Origin: DASVUS01 sp036388675
GTDB taxonomy: Bacteria; Armatimonadota; Abditibacteriia; Abditibacteriales; Abditibacteriaceae
Direction: 5' to 3'
Assembly (NCBI GenBank): GCA_036388675.1
Contig: DASVRI010000013.1
Span: forward strand, 212,893 to 276,892
DNA: 64,000 nt
The notes below the pieces were generated by a model. The model did no database searches and had not been told where the DNA came from. It worked only from the letters and a program-made list of their open reading frames with translations. A program made the position numbers and the translations under genes. How positions within the stretch are numbered: position 1 is the first letter of the stretch; every line of letters starts with the position of its first letter. Shown here piece after piece: positions 43,372-52,104 of the stretch.

Positions 43372-45108
43372 ATGAAGCCATTCGTCGCAGCCCGACGTTT
43401 CCATCATCTCGCCCCATTTGTTTTCGCCACCGGCCTTTGCTCCTGGCTACTTGCCACAACGTTTACATCGCCCGCACTCGCTCAATTATCAAAAAGCCGG
43501 GGAGCGACACAAAGTGTCCTGGGCGGGCCGGCAGTGGAGGCGTCCTCCGCGTTTTCGCCGCGCGCCCCGCGACGCCTCGCGCAGGTACCTGCAACGCCTT
43601 CTCTGGCGGGCTCCGCTTTCTCCTCGCCTGCCGTGAACAGCACCGCTCTGGGTGGCGAAGCTGTCGGAAGTGCCGCTAACAACGCTGCCGCGCCCAGCGC
43701 TGAATCACCGGCCTCCAGCGGTGCGGCCCCGACAGCGCTGGGCACGCTGCCCATCGATTTGTCGCAGGTGAGGCGCATTGTGGTCGCGGGCAAAGTAATT
43801 TCGGAAGCGCCGTTGCGCGTGGGCAACGTCGATGTGCTGGCGCCCATTGTCGGCGAAAATTCGTCGATTCTTTCGGGGCTGGGCGCTTCGGCCTCGCGCG
43901 CTTCGCTCAGCAATATTCCGGGCAACCCGAACACACCAACTGCGGAACAAGCCTTTCAGATCAACCTGCCGCAGGGCGACCCCATTGTGCTGACGGTCGG
44001 TAAGTCGATGGCTTACATAAAGCAGGCCGAACAGCCGTTGCGCGCCGCGCCGCTGGTTATCAACGGCAAGATATGGCTGCCTATTTTCTCGCTCGCGCCG
44101 ATGCTGGGCGCTGCCGTCCGTCTGGACCCCAGCGACGGCACGCTGCACGTCAACCCGACAATCCAAAGCGTTGAATTGTTCTCCGCCAAGGGCTACACCG
44201 TGATGACGATCAAGGCTTCGGCCCCGCTACGCGCCGGTGGAGCGCTGATGGGCACCATGGACAGCCCGCCCAAGGTGTACTTCGATTTTCAGGGTTACTC
44301 AATGGGCTTTGACGCGTTCAACTCGACCGGCGAGCGCATCGTGAGCGCCGGGCTGGGCAGCGTTGAAAAAGCGCGCGCCGGTATGTTCGAAAGCTTTCCC
44401 GATAAAACGCGCGTCGTGCTCGACTTAAAGACCAGGATGAACGCCGTCGTGCAGCCGCTACCCGATAAAACCCTGTTCGCGATCGTGCTGGTGCCACCGG
44501 GCGGCAGCGCTCGGCCCAATGTCACAAATGCGAAACCGCGTCCCACCGGGCTGAAAGATCAGTTGCGCGGCATTACGATTGTGGTTGATGCCGGTCACGG
44601 CGGCCATGATTCAGGCGCGCGAGGCAAGCAGAGCATGGAGAAATCGCATACGCTGGATCTTGCCAAGCGTTTGCGCAACAACCTTGTGGCGCGTGGCGCG
44701 ACCGTCCTCATGACGCGCGAAACCGACAACTTCATCTCGCTGCAAGGCCGCGTCGACTTCGCCAACTCGCGCCGCGCCGACATATTTTTCAGCGTGCACA
44801 TCAATTCGTTCCGTCCCACTTCGTCGGGCACCGAAACGTTTTTCTGGACGGGGCAATCGTCAGCACTGGCGCGCGAAGTGCATCAGGAACTGACTCGTGC
44901 CACCGGCTTGCCCAATCGCGGCGTTTCGCAGGCGCGCTTTTACGTGATTCGCAAAACGTGGATGCCCAGCATCTTGACGGAAACAGCCTTCATCTCCAAC
45001 GCCCGGGAAGAGGCCTTGTTGGTGAACGCCGCATGGCGCGAAAAAGTCGCCAGAGGCATGGCGCAGGGCGTGGCAAACTACGTTGAGCGCTACGGCGTGC
45101 GCAACTAG
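43372..45108 (+). CDS. amiC: secreted N-acetylmuramoyl-L-alanine amidase with AMIN domain
   Basis: A 578-residue exported protein. The signal peptide is residues 1-36 (FVFATGLCSWLLATTFTSPALAQ). A Ser/Ala-rich linker follows, then a copper-amine-oxidase-N-like part (LVINGKIWLPIFSLAPMLG), then an AMIN-type peptidoglycan-targeting domain (about 260-385) and the amidase_3 catalytic domain (about 400-575): VVDAGHGGHDSGA with zinc His and Glu-like pattern, LMTRETDNF, FFSVHINSF with the second zinc His, and LTETAFISN with the catalytic Glu. It cleaves the amide bond between MurNAc and L-Ala. The ATG at 43372 has AAGGA seven bases upstream. It is the first gene of the amidase-GerMN-murI-rph-rdgB run. 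Confidence 0.9.
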   Translation: MKPFVAARRFHHLAPFVFATGLCSWLLATTFTSPALAQLSKSRGATQSVLGGPAVEASSAFSPRAPRRLAQVPATPSLAGSAFSSPAVNSTALGGEAVGSAANNAAAPSAESPASSGAAPTALGTLPIDLSQVRRIVVAGKVISEAPLRVGNVDVLAPIVGENSSILSGLGASASRASLSNIPGNPNTPTAEQAFQINLPQGDPIVLTVGKSMAYIKQAEQPLRAAPLVINGKIWLPIFSLAPMLGAAVRLDPSDGTLHVNPTIQSVELFSAKGYTVMTIKASAPLRAGGALMGTMDSPPKVYFDFQGYSMGFDAFNSTGERIVSAGLGSVEKARAGMFESFPDKTRVVLDLKTRMNAVVQPLPDKTLFAIVLVPPGGSARPNVTNAKPRPTGLKDQLRGITIVVDAGHGGHDSGARGKQSMEKSHTLDLAKRLRNNLVARGATVLMTRETDNFISLQGRVDFANSRRADIFFSVHINSFRPTSSGTETFFWTGQSSALAREVHQELTRATGLPNRGVSQARFYVIRKTWMPSILTETAFISNAREEALLVNAAWREKVARGMAQGVANYVERYGVRN

Positions 45109-45152
45109 AATCCGCAGCAGAAACTACAGCTACACTTGAAACCGAGTACTCA

Positions 45153-45848
45153 ATGGCAACCCAAATCACAGAACCAAACGGAAACCACGGACCACCCAAA
45201 TCGAAAACACCCTGGGTTTTGCTGCTGCCGCTGGCGCTTTTTGCCGGTGCGCTGTGGCAAAGTAATCACGAGCCGGACACGCCGCTCGGCAACATGGACA
45301 TGAACGGAACCATGAGTCATAATGCCGCAAGCAATGCTGTCGGTAACACGACCGACAGCGGCCCGAATGCGACCACAAAAACCAGGACTGCCGAGGTCAC
45401 TTACACGATTTACGTTCCCGACGATAACGGCAAGCTGCACCGCAAGACTATCAAGGAAAAAGACACGGTCTATGTTGATGGTGACGCTACCTATCACCGC
45501 AACCCCGACCGGGCACTTGAACTCCTCTTTAAGAATGCTCCCGATTTGTTTCCTGCCGGGACTAAGCTTACAGATGGTGGAGTCAAACGTCCCCCCGGTG
45601 AAACAGGCGGTTTATGGCAAGTCAGTCTTAATAAAGGATTTCAGGAGTCGGAGCAGTGGCGCAGCGAAACGGTCACGCAGGTCGCTCTTGGTGCCATCGC
45701 CCTCACGACGGAAAGCGCACTTGAGTTATCTTACCCACCGCGAATCCAGATTCTTGTTGATGGCAAGCCCGTCCAAACCTTGGGTGAATACGATTTAAGT
45801 GATCCAATCTCAACGAAAGAGTTCAATTCCCTGGTGACGCAGGGTTGA
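45153..45848 (+). CDS. GerMN domain protein
   Basis: A 231-residue protein with one N-terminal membrane segment (PWVLLLPLALFAGALWQ), a Thr/Asn-rich linker and a GerMN domain (about 75-225): YTIYVPDDNGKL, RALELLFKNAPDLFPAGTKL, SLNKGF and RIQILVDGKPVQTLGEYDLSDPI. GerMN proteins are known from the spore germination protein GerM, but also occur in non-sporulating bacteria in the envelope. In Bacillus subtilis gerM lies close to racE, rph and ysnA, as it does here next to murI, rph and rdgB. Its TGA is shared with the TTG start of murI. Confidence 0.85.
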   Translation: MATQITEPNGNHGPPKSKTPWVLLLPLALFAGALWQSNHEPDTPLGNMDMNGTMSHNAASNAVGNTTDSGPNATTKTRTAEVTYTIYVPDDNGKLHRKTIKEKDTVYVDGDATYHRNPDRALELLFKNAPDLFPAGTKLTDGGVKRPPGETGGLWQVSLNKGFQESEQWRSETVTQVALGAIALTTESALELSYPPRIQILVDGKPVQTLGEYDLSDPISTKEFNSLVTQG

Positions 45849-46690
45849 GTACTCGGCCCACTGCAACCAACATCACAATCGGCATTCGCGACTCGGGCGT
45901 TGGCGGCCTCACCGTTGCACGCTGTATTCGCCAGGCGCTGCCGCATGCGCGATTGCTTTACTTCGCCGATACGGCTCATGTTCCCTACGGCGAACGCGCA
46001 CCCGAAGAAGTGCGGCACTTCGCATTATCCATTTCGGGTTTTCTCATCGAACACGGCGCGCAGCTTGTCGTTTTCGCCTGCAACACCAGTTCGGCCTATG
46101 CGCTTGAACAGGCGCGCAGCACACTATCGGTTCCGGTTGTCGGCATGATTGAGCCGGGAGCGCGCACCGCCGTTGAAACTTCGCCCTCAGGGCGCATCGG
46201 AGTACTCGCCACACAGGCTACGGTGCAAAGCGGCGTTTATTCACAGTGGATTACGCGTTTGCGTCCTGAAGCGACGCCACACGAAATCGGCTGTCCCGAA
46301 TTTGTGCCGCTGGTGGAAAACGAGAAAACCAATACACAGGCCGCACGCACCGCAAGTCAAAAGTATCTTCAGCCGCTACTCGAAGCGGGCGTCGATACCG
46401 TTATTCTGGGTTGCACACACTACCCGCTTCTGCTGCCGGTCTTGCAGGAGGCCGCGCCACAGCTTTGTTTTGTTGACCCGGCCCAGGCCGTAGCGTGCGA
46501 CGTGGCAGAAGTGATTGCTGCGCGGGAAAATGAGTCTTCCGAGTACTCGCGTGCTACTCCCTCAGAGCCGCACGACATCTTCTTCGCCAGTGGCGAAAGC
46601 GACGGTCTGCGCCACTGGATTGCCAAGCTGCTGCCCGAGGACACCGTGCCCGATATTCGGCGCGGCCCCATTTTCGATTTGAATTTTTAA
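45845..46690 (+). CDS. murI: glutamate racemase
   Basis: A 281-residue glutamate racemase, making D-glutamate for peptidoglycan. The catalytic Cys pair is in FACNTSSAYALE and VILGCTHYPLLLPVLQ; the N-terminal DSGVGGLTV and PVVGMIEPG are family motifs. The start is a TTG that overlaps the stop of the GerMN gene (TTGA). A GAGTACTC lies immediately after the start, encoding STR. Two more copies lie in the gene at 46200 and 46541. The gene stop lies inside the left arm of an inverted repeat. Confidence 0.94.
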   Translation: MSTRPTATNITIGIRDSGVGGLTVARCIRQALPHARLLYFADTAHVPYGERAPEEVRHFALSISGFLIEHGAQLVVFACNTSSAYALEQARSTLSVPVVGMIEPGARTAVETSPSGRIGVLATQATVQSGVYSQWITRLRPEATPHEIGCPEFVPLVENEKTNTQAARTASQKYLQPLLEAGVDTVILGCTHYPLLLPVLQEAAPQLCFVDPAQAVACDVAEVIAARENESSEYSRATPSEPHDIFFASGESDGLRHWIAKLLPEDTVPDIRRGPIFDLNF

Positions 46691-46810
46691 CCACAGAGGA
46701 CACAAAGGGCGCAGAGGAAAAGAAGAGGAGGCAACGACTATTGCCCTGAACGTGAATACTCAAGCTCGCTTTCCAAAACCTCTGTGTCCCCTGCGTCCTC
46801 TGTGGTTAAA
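46686..46810. repeat. inverted repeat of the CACAGAGGAC type between murI and rph
   Basis: The left arm begins TTTAACCACAGAGGAC at 46686 and the right arm (46779-46810) ends with its complement GTCCTCTGTGGTTAAA. The arms continue imperfectly for about 30 bases. Related arms flank the gap at 21211-21369, so this is a repeated intergenic element that can fold on transcription. The left arm overlaps the murI stop codon. Confidence 0.8.
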
Positions 46811-46836
46811 TAAGCATCAAAGTTAAAGGAGACGTC

Positions 46837-47562
46837 ATGCCGCGACGCGATGGCCGCGCGCCCGATCAACTGCGCCCGATCCAACTAACACGAGGCTGGG
46901 CCAAGAACGCGGAAGGCTCGTGCCTGGCCGAGTTCGGCGAAACCAGAGTGCTGTGCACCGCTTCGGTGGAGCACACAGTTCCCGGCTGGCTGCGCAACTC
47001 GGACACCGGGTGGGTGACTGCCGAATATGGCATGTTGCCGCGCTCCACCAATACACGCAATCAGCGTGAGGCTTCGCGCAACCGTCCCGACGGGCGCACC
47101 ATCGAGATTCAGCGACTCATCGGGCGCAGCCTGCGCGCTGCCATCAACATGCGCGCGCTGGGCGAACGCAGCATCGTGGTTGATTGCGACGTTTTGCAGG
47201 CCGACGGCGGCACGCGCACGGCAGCTATCAGCGGCGCCTGGGTCGCGCTCATGGAAGCGATGTGCGGTTTGCGCGCGGCGAACATGGTGCGCGGTATGCC
47301 GCTGCAGAGTAACGTGGCGGCCATTTCCGTTGGCATCGTGGGCAAGCAGGAACTGCTCGATTTAGCCTACGAAGAAGATTCGCGCGCCGCCGTTGACATG
47401 AACGTCGTGATGACCGAGCAGGGTCGCCTTATCGAAGTGCAGGCGGCAGGCGAAGGCCAGACCTTCACGCGCGCCGAACTGGGACGCTTGCTCGAACTTG
47501 CAAAAATGGGCATCGACCAAATCGTGGCCATGCAGAATGAAGCCGTAAAAGACATCCTGTAA
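46837..47562 (+). CDS. rph: ribonuclease PH
   Basis: A 241-residue phosphorolytic exoribonuclease that trims tRNA 3' ends. Motifs are DQLRPIQLTRGWAKNAEGSCL, TEYGML-like TAEYGMLPRSTNTRN, GRTIEIQRLIGRSLRAAINM, IVVDCDVLQADGGTRTAAISGAWVAL and DMNVVMTEQGRLIEVQ. AAAGGAGA lies before the ATG. Gene order with murI and rdgB is conserved in other Gram-positive-related lineages. Confidence 0.96.
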   Translation: MPRRDGRAPDQLRPIQLTRGWAKNAEGSCLAEFGETRVLCTASVEHTVPGWLRNSDTGWVTAEYGMLPRSTNTRNQREASRNRPDGRTIEIQRLIGRSLRAAINMRALGERSIVVDCDVLQADGGTRTAAISGAWVALMEAMCGLRAANMVRGMPLQSNVAAISVGIVGKQELLDLAYEEDSRAAVDMNVVMTEQGRLIEVQAAGEGQTFTRAELGRLLELAKMGIDQIVAMQNEAVKDIL

Positions 47563-47701
47563 CGGAGTACTCGCATCCGCCCCGAAAGAGTTCGCCGTTG
47601 TAGTCTGATGAATTCGGCAGCGGCTTACAGAAAGTCAAAGCCCGTAACATGCAGTTGTCGCATCGTGAGGTTCAGTTCGGCTTCGCCACATCAGGCTCTC
47701 T

Positions 47702-48328
47702 ATGAAACTGCTTCTCGCGACGGGCAATCATCACAAAGTCACTGAAATCAGCGACTTGCTGCGCGATGTGCCGAACCTCGAAATCGTTTCTCTGAACGAC
47801 TTTCCGCACGTCGAAATGCCGGAAGAAACCGGCTCGACCATGGCGGAAAACGCGCGCATCAAAGCCTTGCATTGTCTGCATGAAACCGGTTTGCCCTCAT
47901 TGGCCGATGACTCGGGCATCGAAGTGGATGCGCTGGACGGCGCGCCGGGCGTGCATTCGGCGCGCTGGGTCGAAGGCAGCGACGCCGACCGTATCGCTGC
48001 GCTGCTGCAAAAGTTGTCAGGCACGCCGGCCGCCGAGCGCACGGCGCGTTATCGCTGCACCATTTGCATTGCGTTTCCCGATGGCCGCATGATTGAAACC
48101 CAGGGCACCTGCGAAGGACACGTTGCGCATCAACCGCGCGGCGAGCACGGTTTCGGCTACGATCCGGTGCTTGAGATTTCCGACGTGACCGGCGCGCCAT
48201 CCGAGTACTCTGGACTAACCATCGCTCAGATTCCACCGCCGATTAAGGCACAGATTTCGCATCGCGCCGGCGCGGTGCGAGATGCCAGGGATCGTTTGAA
48301 CGACCTGTTGTCGCAGAACAATTCTTAA
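47702..48328 (+). CDS. rdgB: XTP/dITP pyrophosphatase (RdgB/HAM1)
   Basis: A 208-residue enzyme that removes non-canonical purine triphosphates. It has LLATGNHHKVTEI at the N-terminus, EETGSTMAENARIKA (metal Glu), LADDSGIEVDALDGAPGVHSARW and the C-terminal FGYDPVLEI and AQISHRAGAVRDARD regions. The gap to rph is about 140 bases and holds a GAGTACTC at 47565. Confidence 0.95.
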   Translation: MKLLLATGNHHKVTEISDLLRDVPNLEIVSLNDFPHVEMPEETGSTMAENARIKALHCLHETGLPSLADDSGIEVDALDGAPGVHSARWVEGSDADRIAALLQKLSGTPAAERTARYRCTICIAFPDGRMIETQGTCEGHVAHQPRGEHGFGYDPVLEISDVTGAPSEYSGLTIAQIPPPIKAQISHRAGAVRDARDRLNDLLSQNNS

Positions 48329-48364
48329 GCGTCCTCATCTCCCCAGGCTGATAAGGATAATTCC

Positions 48365-48766
48365 TTGCTAGATAGCTTTGTGCCGACTAACCACAGCACG
48401 TTGGAACAAAGAAATCCGGGCCCCGTCTGGCATAGTGTATCTATGTCGTTTACTTTGATAGATGCACACAGGGATTCAGGTGACGTTATGTGGAGTGATG
48501 AATATTGCCCGCTTTCTCGTTTGGAAATGCGCGGCCAACAAACTGCATCCGTGGCGTGGCGCGATGGCAAGCTCTATTTTTGTTTACGCGCAAAGGGCGA
48601 CACGACGCGTTGTGACAACACGGCGATTGAAGTTGCTGATCATCCTGAAACACCGCCCGAAGACACGCAGATTCTGGAAAGTGCCTGCGCCGAACGGCTT
48701 TACATCCTTAGCGGCGAGCGCACATGGTGTTCCTACACCAAAGGCCGCGAGTGGGAAGAGATGTGA
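48365..48766 (+). CDS. small protein of unknown function
   Basis: A 133-residue protein, or 107 residues if it starts at the ATG at 48443. I recognise no family. It is polar and rich in Asp, Glu and Thr, with four or five Cys (EYCPL, LYFCLR, TRCDN, SACAE, TWCSY) that could bind metal. The TTG at 48365 is preceded by an AAGGA-like ribosome site, so the longer form is possible. A strong bidirectional terminator follows. Confidence 0.5.
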   Translation: MLDSFVPTNHSTLEQRNPGPVWHSVSMSFTLIDAHRDSGDVMWSDEYCPLSRLEMRGQQTASVAWRDGKLYFCLRAKGDTTRCDNTAIEVADHPETPPEDTQILESACAERLYILSGERTWCSYTKGREWEEM

Positions 48767-48781
48767 TGCCATAATCTTGTA

Positions 48782-48828
48782 AAACGAAAAGAGCAAGGCA
48801 TCAATTGGTGCCTTGCTCTTTTCGTTTA
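48782..48828. terminator. strong bidirectional intrinsic terminator
   Basis: Perfect 19-bp arms AAACGAAAAGAGCAAGGCA and its complement around TCAATTGG. The A/T tracts on both sides allow termination of both the small plus-strand gene and the phyH-like minus-strand gene. Confidence 0.9.
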
Positions 48829-48899
48829 TGTTTTCCGGGTACTCGCCGGAGCATGATGTTGGTTGTTGAACTGTTGACAGTTGTTGCATCACAAGCCCT

Positions 48900-49676
48900 T
48901 TAAATGTTCCAGTGCAGCCACGGCTGGCGCATGACTTCGTAGGGCGAATTCCGATTGACATTCCAGCCGAAGCGGTAAAAGAGCGCGTATCGCACATACG
49001 GTGAAACATTCGGTGCGACGGCATGCGCGACACCGTAATGGACAAGAATCAGGTCGCCGGCTCGTGCCGTAATTTGCACCGGCTCGGGAAGTTCAATGGG
49101 AGGAATGCCGGTTTTGAGTACTCGTGCTTCAGCTTCCTGTTGGAGTTGCTCGTCAGTCCGCTCGTTGTAATAATCCGCGAACAAATTTGGCGTGCCGGGC
49201 CACACTGTGAAGTTGCCCATGTTTTCGTGCGGTATATCGGACAGAACGGCACCGGCCAGTAATGAAAAAGGCGCAATCTTCACCGGGTTAAGCCACCCGT
49301 CCAGATGAGGATTCGGCGCATTCGCTTCAGTGCCTGGTGGTGACGGAAAGCGCGAGGCAACCTGCACATGAGTAATCGGCGCGTTGTTCTCGTTGTCGAG
49401 CAGCGATTCTATGAGCGGGCGCACCGGAGCTTCATTCACCAGGTCGAGGTGCGCAGGCTCCTGGCTGTAGTCCGGGCCGCAGGGTTGCACGCGCGGTCGC
49501 GGCTCTTTTGGCGGGCGCTGCTCCGCTTCAGCCCAGGTGGCTGCTAAGCACTGCCCAATAACAGCATTGGTGGCGTGAAGTGCTGCCGCCACTGCGTCTT
49601 GCGACAAAGCGCCGGGAATCACGAGATAGCCCTGCTCTTTGAATTGCGCTTTTTGTTCGTCGGAAAGTTGTAGCAT
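48900..49676 (-). CDS. phytanoyl-CoA dioxygenase family protein
   Basis: A 258-residue iron/2-oxoglutarate dioxygenase of the PhyH family. It starts LSDEQKAQFKEQGYLVIPGALS. The iron ligands are predicted in PNPHLDGWL (His-x-Asp; about 124) and the distal His in ILVHYGVAHAVAPN. The family hydroxylates diverse lipids or small molecules; the substrate is unknown. It stands alone between two terminators. Confidence 0.85.
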   Translation of the reverse strand: MLQLSDEQKAQFKEQGYLVIPGALSQDAVAAALHATNAVIGQCLAATWAEAEQRPPKEPRPRVQPCGPDYSQEPAHLDLVNEAPVRPLIESLLDNENNAPITHVQVASRFPSPPGTEANAPNPHLDGWLNPVKIAPFSLLAGAVLSDIPHENMGNFTVWPGTPNLFADYYNERTDEQLQQEAEARVLKTGIPPIELPEPVQITARAGDLILVHYGVAHAVAPNVSPYVRYALFYRFGWNVNRNSPYEVMRQPWLHWNI

Positions 49677-49813
49677 GAGAATAACGCTTTCAGATCAAGT
49701 CGATACGCCTCTGGGATGAATGTTATTGAGGAGCAGTTTGGCTGCCACGGGTTAATATTTCAAAGTGCTTTGCCTGGCAAGTTTTAATATCGATGCTCAA
49801 GCTGGGGATACGT

Positions 49814-49881
49814 GTAGGGGCGCATGGCGTGTGCCCTTGTCTCGTGGGCATTGCCACAGGGCGCATGCCATGCGCCCCTAC
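49814..49881. repeat. palindromic repeat of the GTAGGGGCGCATGGC type
   Basis: Perfect 15-bp arms at 49814-49828 and 49867-49881 around a 38-base loop with further imperfect pairing. The core GTAGGGGCG is also in the 26127-26217 repeat. It lies between phyH and the fusA terminator, in a 287-base gap. Confidence 0.8.
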
Positions 49882-49900
49882 AAAGAAAACTGTAAAACAC

Positions 49901-49932
49901 AAAAGGGAGACAGCTTTCGCTGCCTCCCTTTC
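49901..49932 (-). terminator. intrinsic terminator after fusA
   Basis: On the minus strand, the stem AAAGGGAGGCAGC with a GAAA tetraloop pairs with GCTGTCTCCCTTT and is followed by TGTGTTTT. It lies about 30 bases after the fusA stop and ends that transcript. Confidence 0.85.
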
Positions 49933-49962
49933 TGCTACTCGTTTCCGAGTACTCGTGCGGGC

Positions 49963-52104
49963 TTACTTCTCGTTCTTGCCCTTCATGATCTCTTCGGCCA
50001 CGTTGTTGGGCACCGGCTCGTAGTGGCTCGGCTCCATGGTGTAGGTGGCGCGGCCCTGCGACATAGAACGCATCGCAGTTGCGTAACCGAACACTTCGCT
50101 CAGCGGAACCTGTGCGCGCACAACCTGCGTGCCACCCTTGTCGGGACGCATTTCGGTGATTTTACCGCGACGCGAGGACAAGTCGCCGATGATGTCGCCC
50201 ATCGAGGATTCCGGTGTCACGACTTCCATCGACATGATCGGCTCCAGAATGACCGGCTTCGCTTTGCGAGCCGCTTCCTGCAGGCCGTAGTTACCGGCGA
50301 TGCGGAATGTCATTTCGTTGGAGTCGACTTCGTGGTAGGAGCCGTGCACCAGCTCGACGCGCACGTCAACCAGCGGGTAACCGGCTAGGACACCACGATC
50401 CAGCGCCTCGCGGCAACCGGCTTCGACGGCTTTCCAGTACTCGCGCGGCACCACGCCACCGACAACCTTCGACTCGAACTCGAAAGTCTTGTTCTTGTTG
50501 TCGTCGTTCTTTTCCAGCGGCATGATGTTGAGCACAATGTGCGCATACTGACCCGAACCACCGGTCTGCTTCACGTGCTTGTACTCGACGTTGAGGGCGG
50601 GCTTGGTGATCGTCTCACGATAAGCAACCTGCGGCTTACCAATGTTAGCTTCCACACCGAACTCGCGCTTCATGCGGTCGACCATGATTTCAAGGTGCAA
50701 CTCGCCCATACCACCGATGATGGTCTGGCCGGTTTCGGCATCGGAGCGAACCTTGAAGGTCGGGTCTTCCGTTGCCAGCTTGACCAGCGCGTTGCTCAGC
50801 TTGTCGTCGTCGGCCTTGGCCTTGGGCTCAATGGCCTGGAAGATAACCGGCTCCGCAAACGAGATGGTTTCCAGCAAGATCGGATCGGATTCAGCCGACA
50901 TGGTGTCGCCCGTGGTGGTTGTTTCCAGACCGACCGCAGCGGCAATGTCGCCCGCTTCGACGCGATCAACATCCTCACGCTTGTTGGCGTGCATGCGCAA
51001 GATACGAGAAACGCGCTCGCGCTTGTTCTTGCCGGGGTTCAGCACATAGGAACCTTTTTCCAGCGTACCGGAGTACACACGGAAGTAGGTCAAAGTGCCG
51101 AACTTGTCGGACACGATTTTGAACGCCAGCGCGGCAAACGGCTCATCCGCCGACGGATGACGCGTTGTACTCTCATCGGTGCGCGGGTCGATGCCGACCA
51201 CGTCCGGAATGTCAAGCGGCGACGGCAGGTAACGCACCACCGCGTCCAGCATCGGCTGCACGCCCTTGTTCTTGTAGGACGAGCCGCAGATAACCGGCAC
51301 GATGTCGTTGCGCACAGTCGCTTTGCGAATCGCTTCGTGAATCTCGTCGATGCTGATTTCCTCACCTGCGAAGAATTTCTCCATCAGCGCGTCGTCGGTT
51401 TCGGCGACGGCTTCCAGCAGAGTGGCGCGAAACTCTTCGGCCTTGGCTTGCAGGTCGGCGGGAATCTCCACCATCTGATAGCGGCTGCCCACTTTGTCAT
51501 CGTCGGTGTAGAACGCGGCTTTCATCTCGATCAGGTCAACCACACCTTTGAAGTCGGCTTCGGCACCAATTGGAACCTGCAGCGCGACCGCACGAGCACC
51601 CAGGCGCTCTTTGATCTGGTCAAAAACTTCGTAGAAGTTGGCGCCGTCGCGGTCCATCTTGTTGACGTAAGCGATGCGCGGAACGCCATAGCGGTTGGCC
51701 TGGCGCCATACGGTTTCGCTCTGAGGCTGCACGCCGCCCACGGCGCAGAACACGGCGACCACGCCATCGAGTACTCGCAAGCTGCGCTCGACTTCAACCG
51801 TAAAGTCAACGTGGCCCGGCGTGTCGATGATGTTGATGCGGTGCGTCGGAACGCGCGAACCGTCGGCGTTGGGTTCAAGTCCCCATTCGCAGGTGGTGGC
51901 CGCACTGGTAATGGTGATGCCGCGCTCCTGCTCCTGCGCCATGTGATCCATCACGGCGCTGCCGTCGTGCACTTCGCCGATGCGGTGGATTCTACCCGCA
52001 TAAAAAAGAATGCGCTCTGTCGTGGTGGTTTTACCGGCGTCGATGTGCGCGGCAATACCGATGTTACGGGTAAGCGCCAGATTGTTGTGAGTTGCGACTG
52101 CCAT
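49963..52104 (-). CDS. fusA: translation elongation factor G
   Basis: A 713-residue translational GTPase that moves tRNA and mRNA through the ribosome. G1 is AHIDAGKTT, G2 in ERGITITSAATT, G3 DTPGHVDFT and G4 NKMD. Domains II-V are complete, with PHGSYHEVDSNEMTFR-like VHGSYHEVDSNEMTF and the C-terminal RSMSQGRATYTMEPSHYEPVP. The gene is transcribed away from rpsG but on the same strand, separated by a WD40 gene and a DUF433 gene. It has its own consensus promoter at 52419-52447. Only one GAGTACTC lies inside (51769). Confidence 0.97.
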   Translation of the reverse strand: MAVATHNNLALTRNIGIAAHIDAGKTTTTERILFYAGRIHRIGEVHDGSAVMDHMAQEQERGITITSAATTCEWGLEPNADGSRVPTHRINIIDTPGHVDFTVEVERSLRVLDGVVAVFCAVGGVQPQSETVWRQANRYGVPRIAYVNKMDRDGANFYEVFDQIKERLGARAVALQVPIGAEADFKGVVDLIEMKAAFYTDDDKVGSRYQMVEIPADLQAKAEEFRATLLEAVAETDDALMEKFFAGEEISIDEIHEAIRKATVRNDIVPVICGSSYKNKGVQPMLDAVVRYLPSPLDIPDVVGIDPRTDESTTRHPSADEPFAALAFKIVSDKFGTLTYFRVYSGTLEKGSYVLNPGKNKRERVSRILRMHANKREDVDRVEAGDIAAAVGLETTTTGDTMSAESDPILLETISFAEPVIFQAIEPKAKADDDKLSNALVKLATEDPTFKVRSDAETGQTIIGGMGELHLEIMVDRMKREFGVEANIGKPQVAYRETITKPALNVEYKHVKQTGGSGQYAHIVLNIMPLEKNDDNKNKTFEFESKVVGGVVPREYWKAVEAGCREALDRGVLAGYPLVDVRVELVHGSYHEVDSNEMTFRIAGNYGLQEAARKAKPVILEPIMSMEVVTPESSMGDIIGDLSSRRGKITEMRPDKGGTQVVRAQVPLSEVFGYATAMRSMSQGRATYTMEPSHYEPVPNNVAEEIMKGKNEK

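Noticed and set aside
48839..48848. GGGTACTCG near the rdgB/phyH terminator
   Set aside because: The first two bases do not match GAGTACTC, so it was not counted as a copy.
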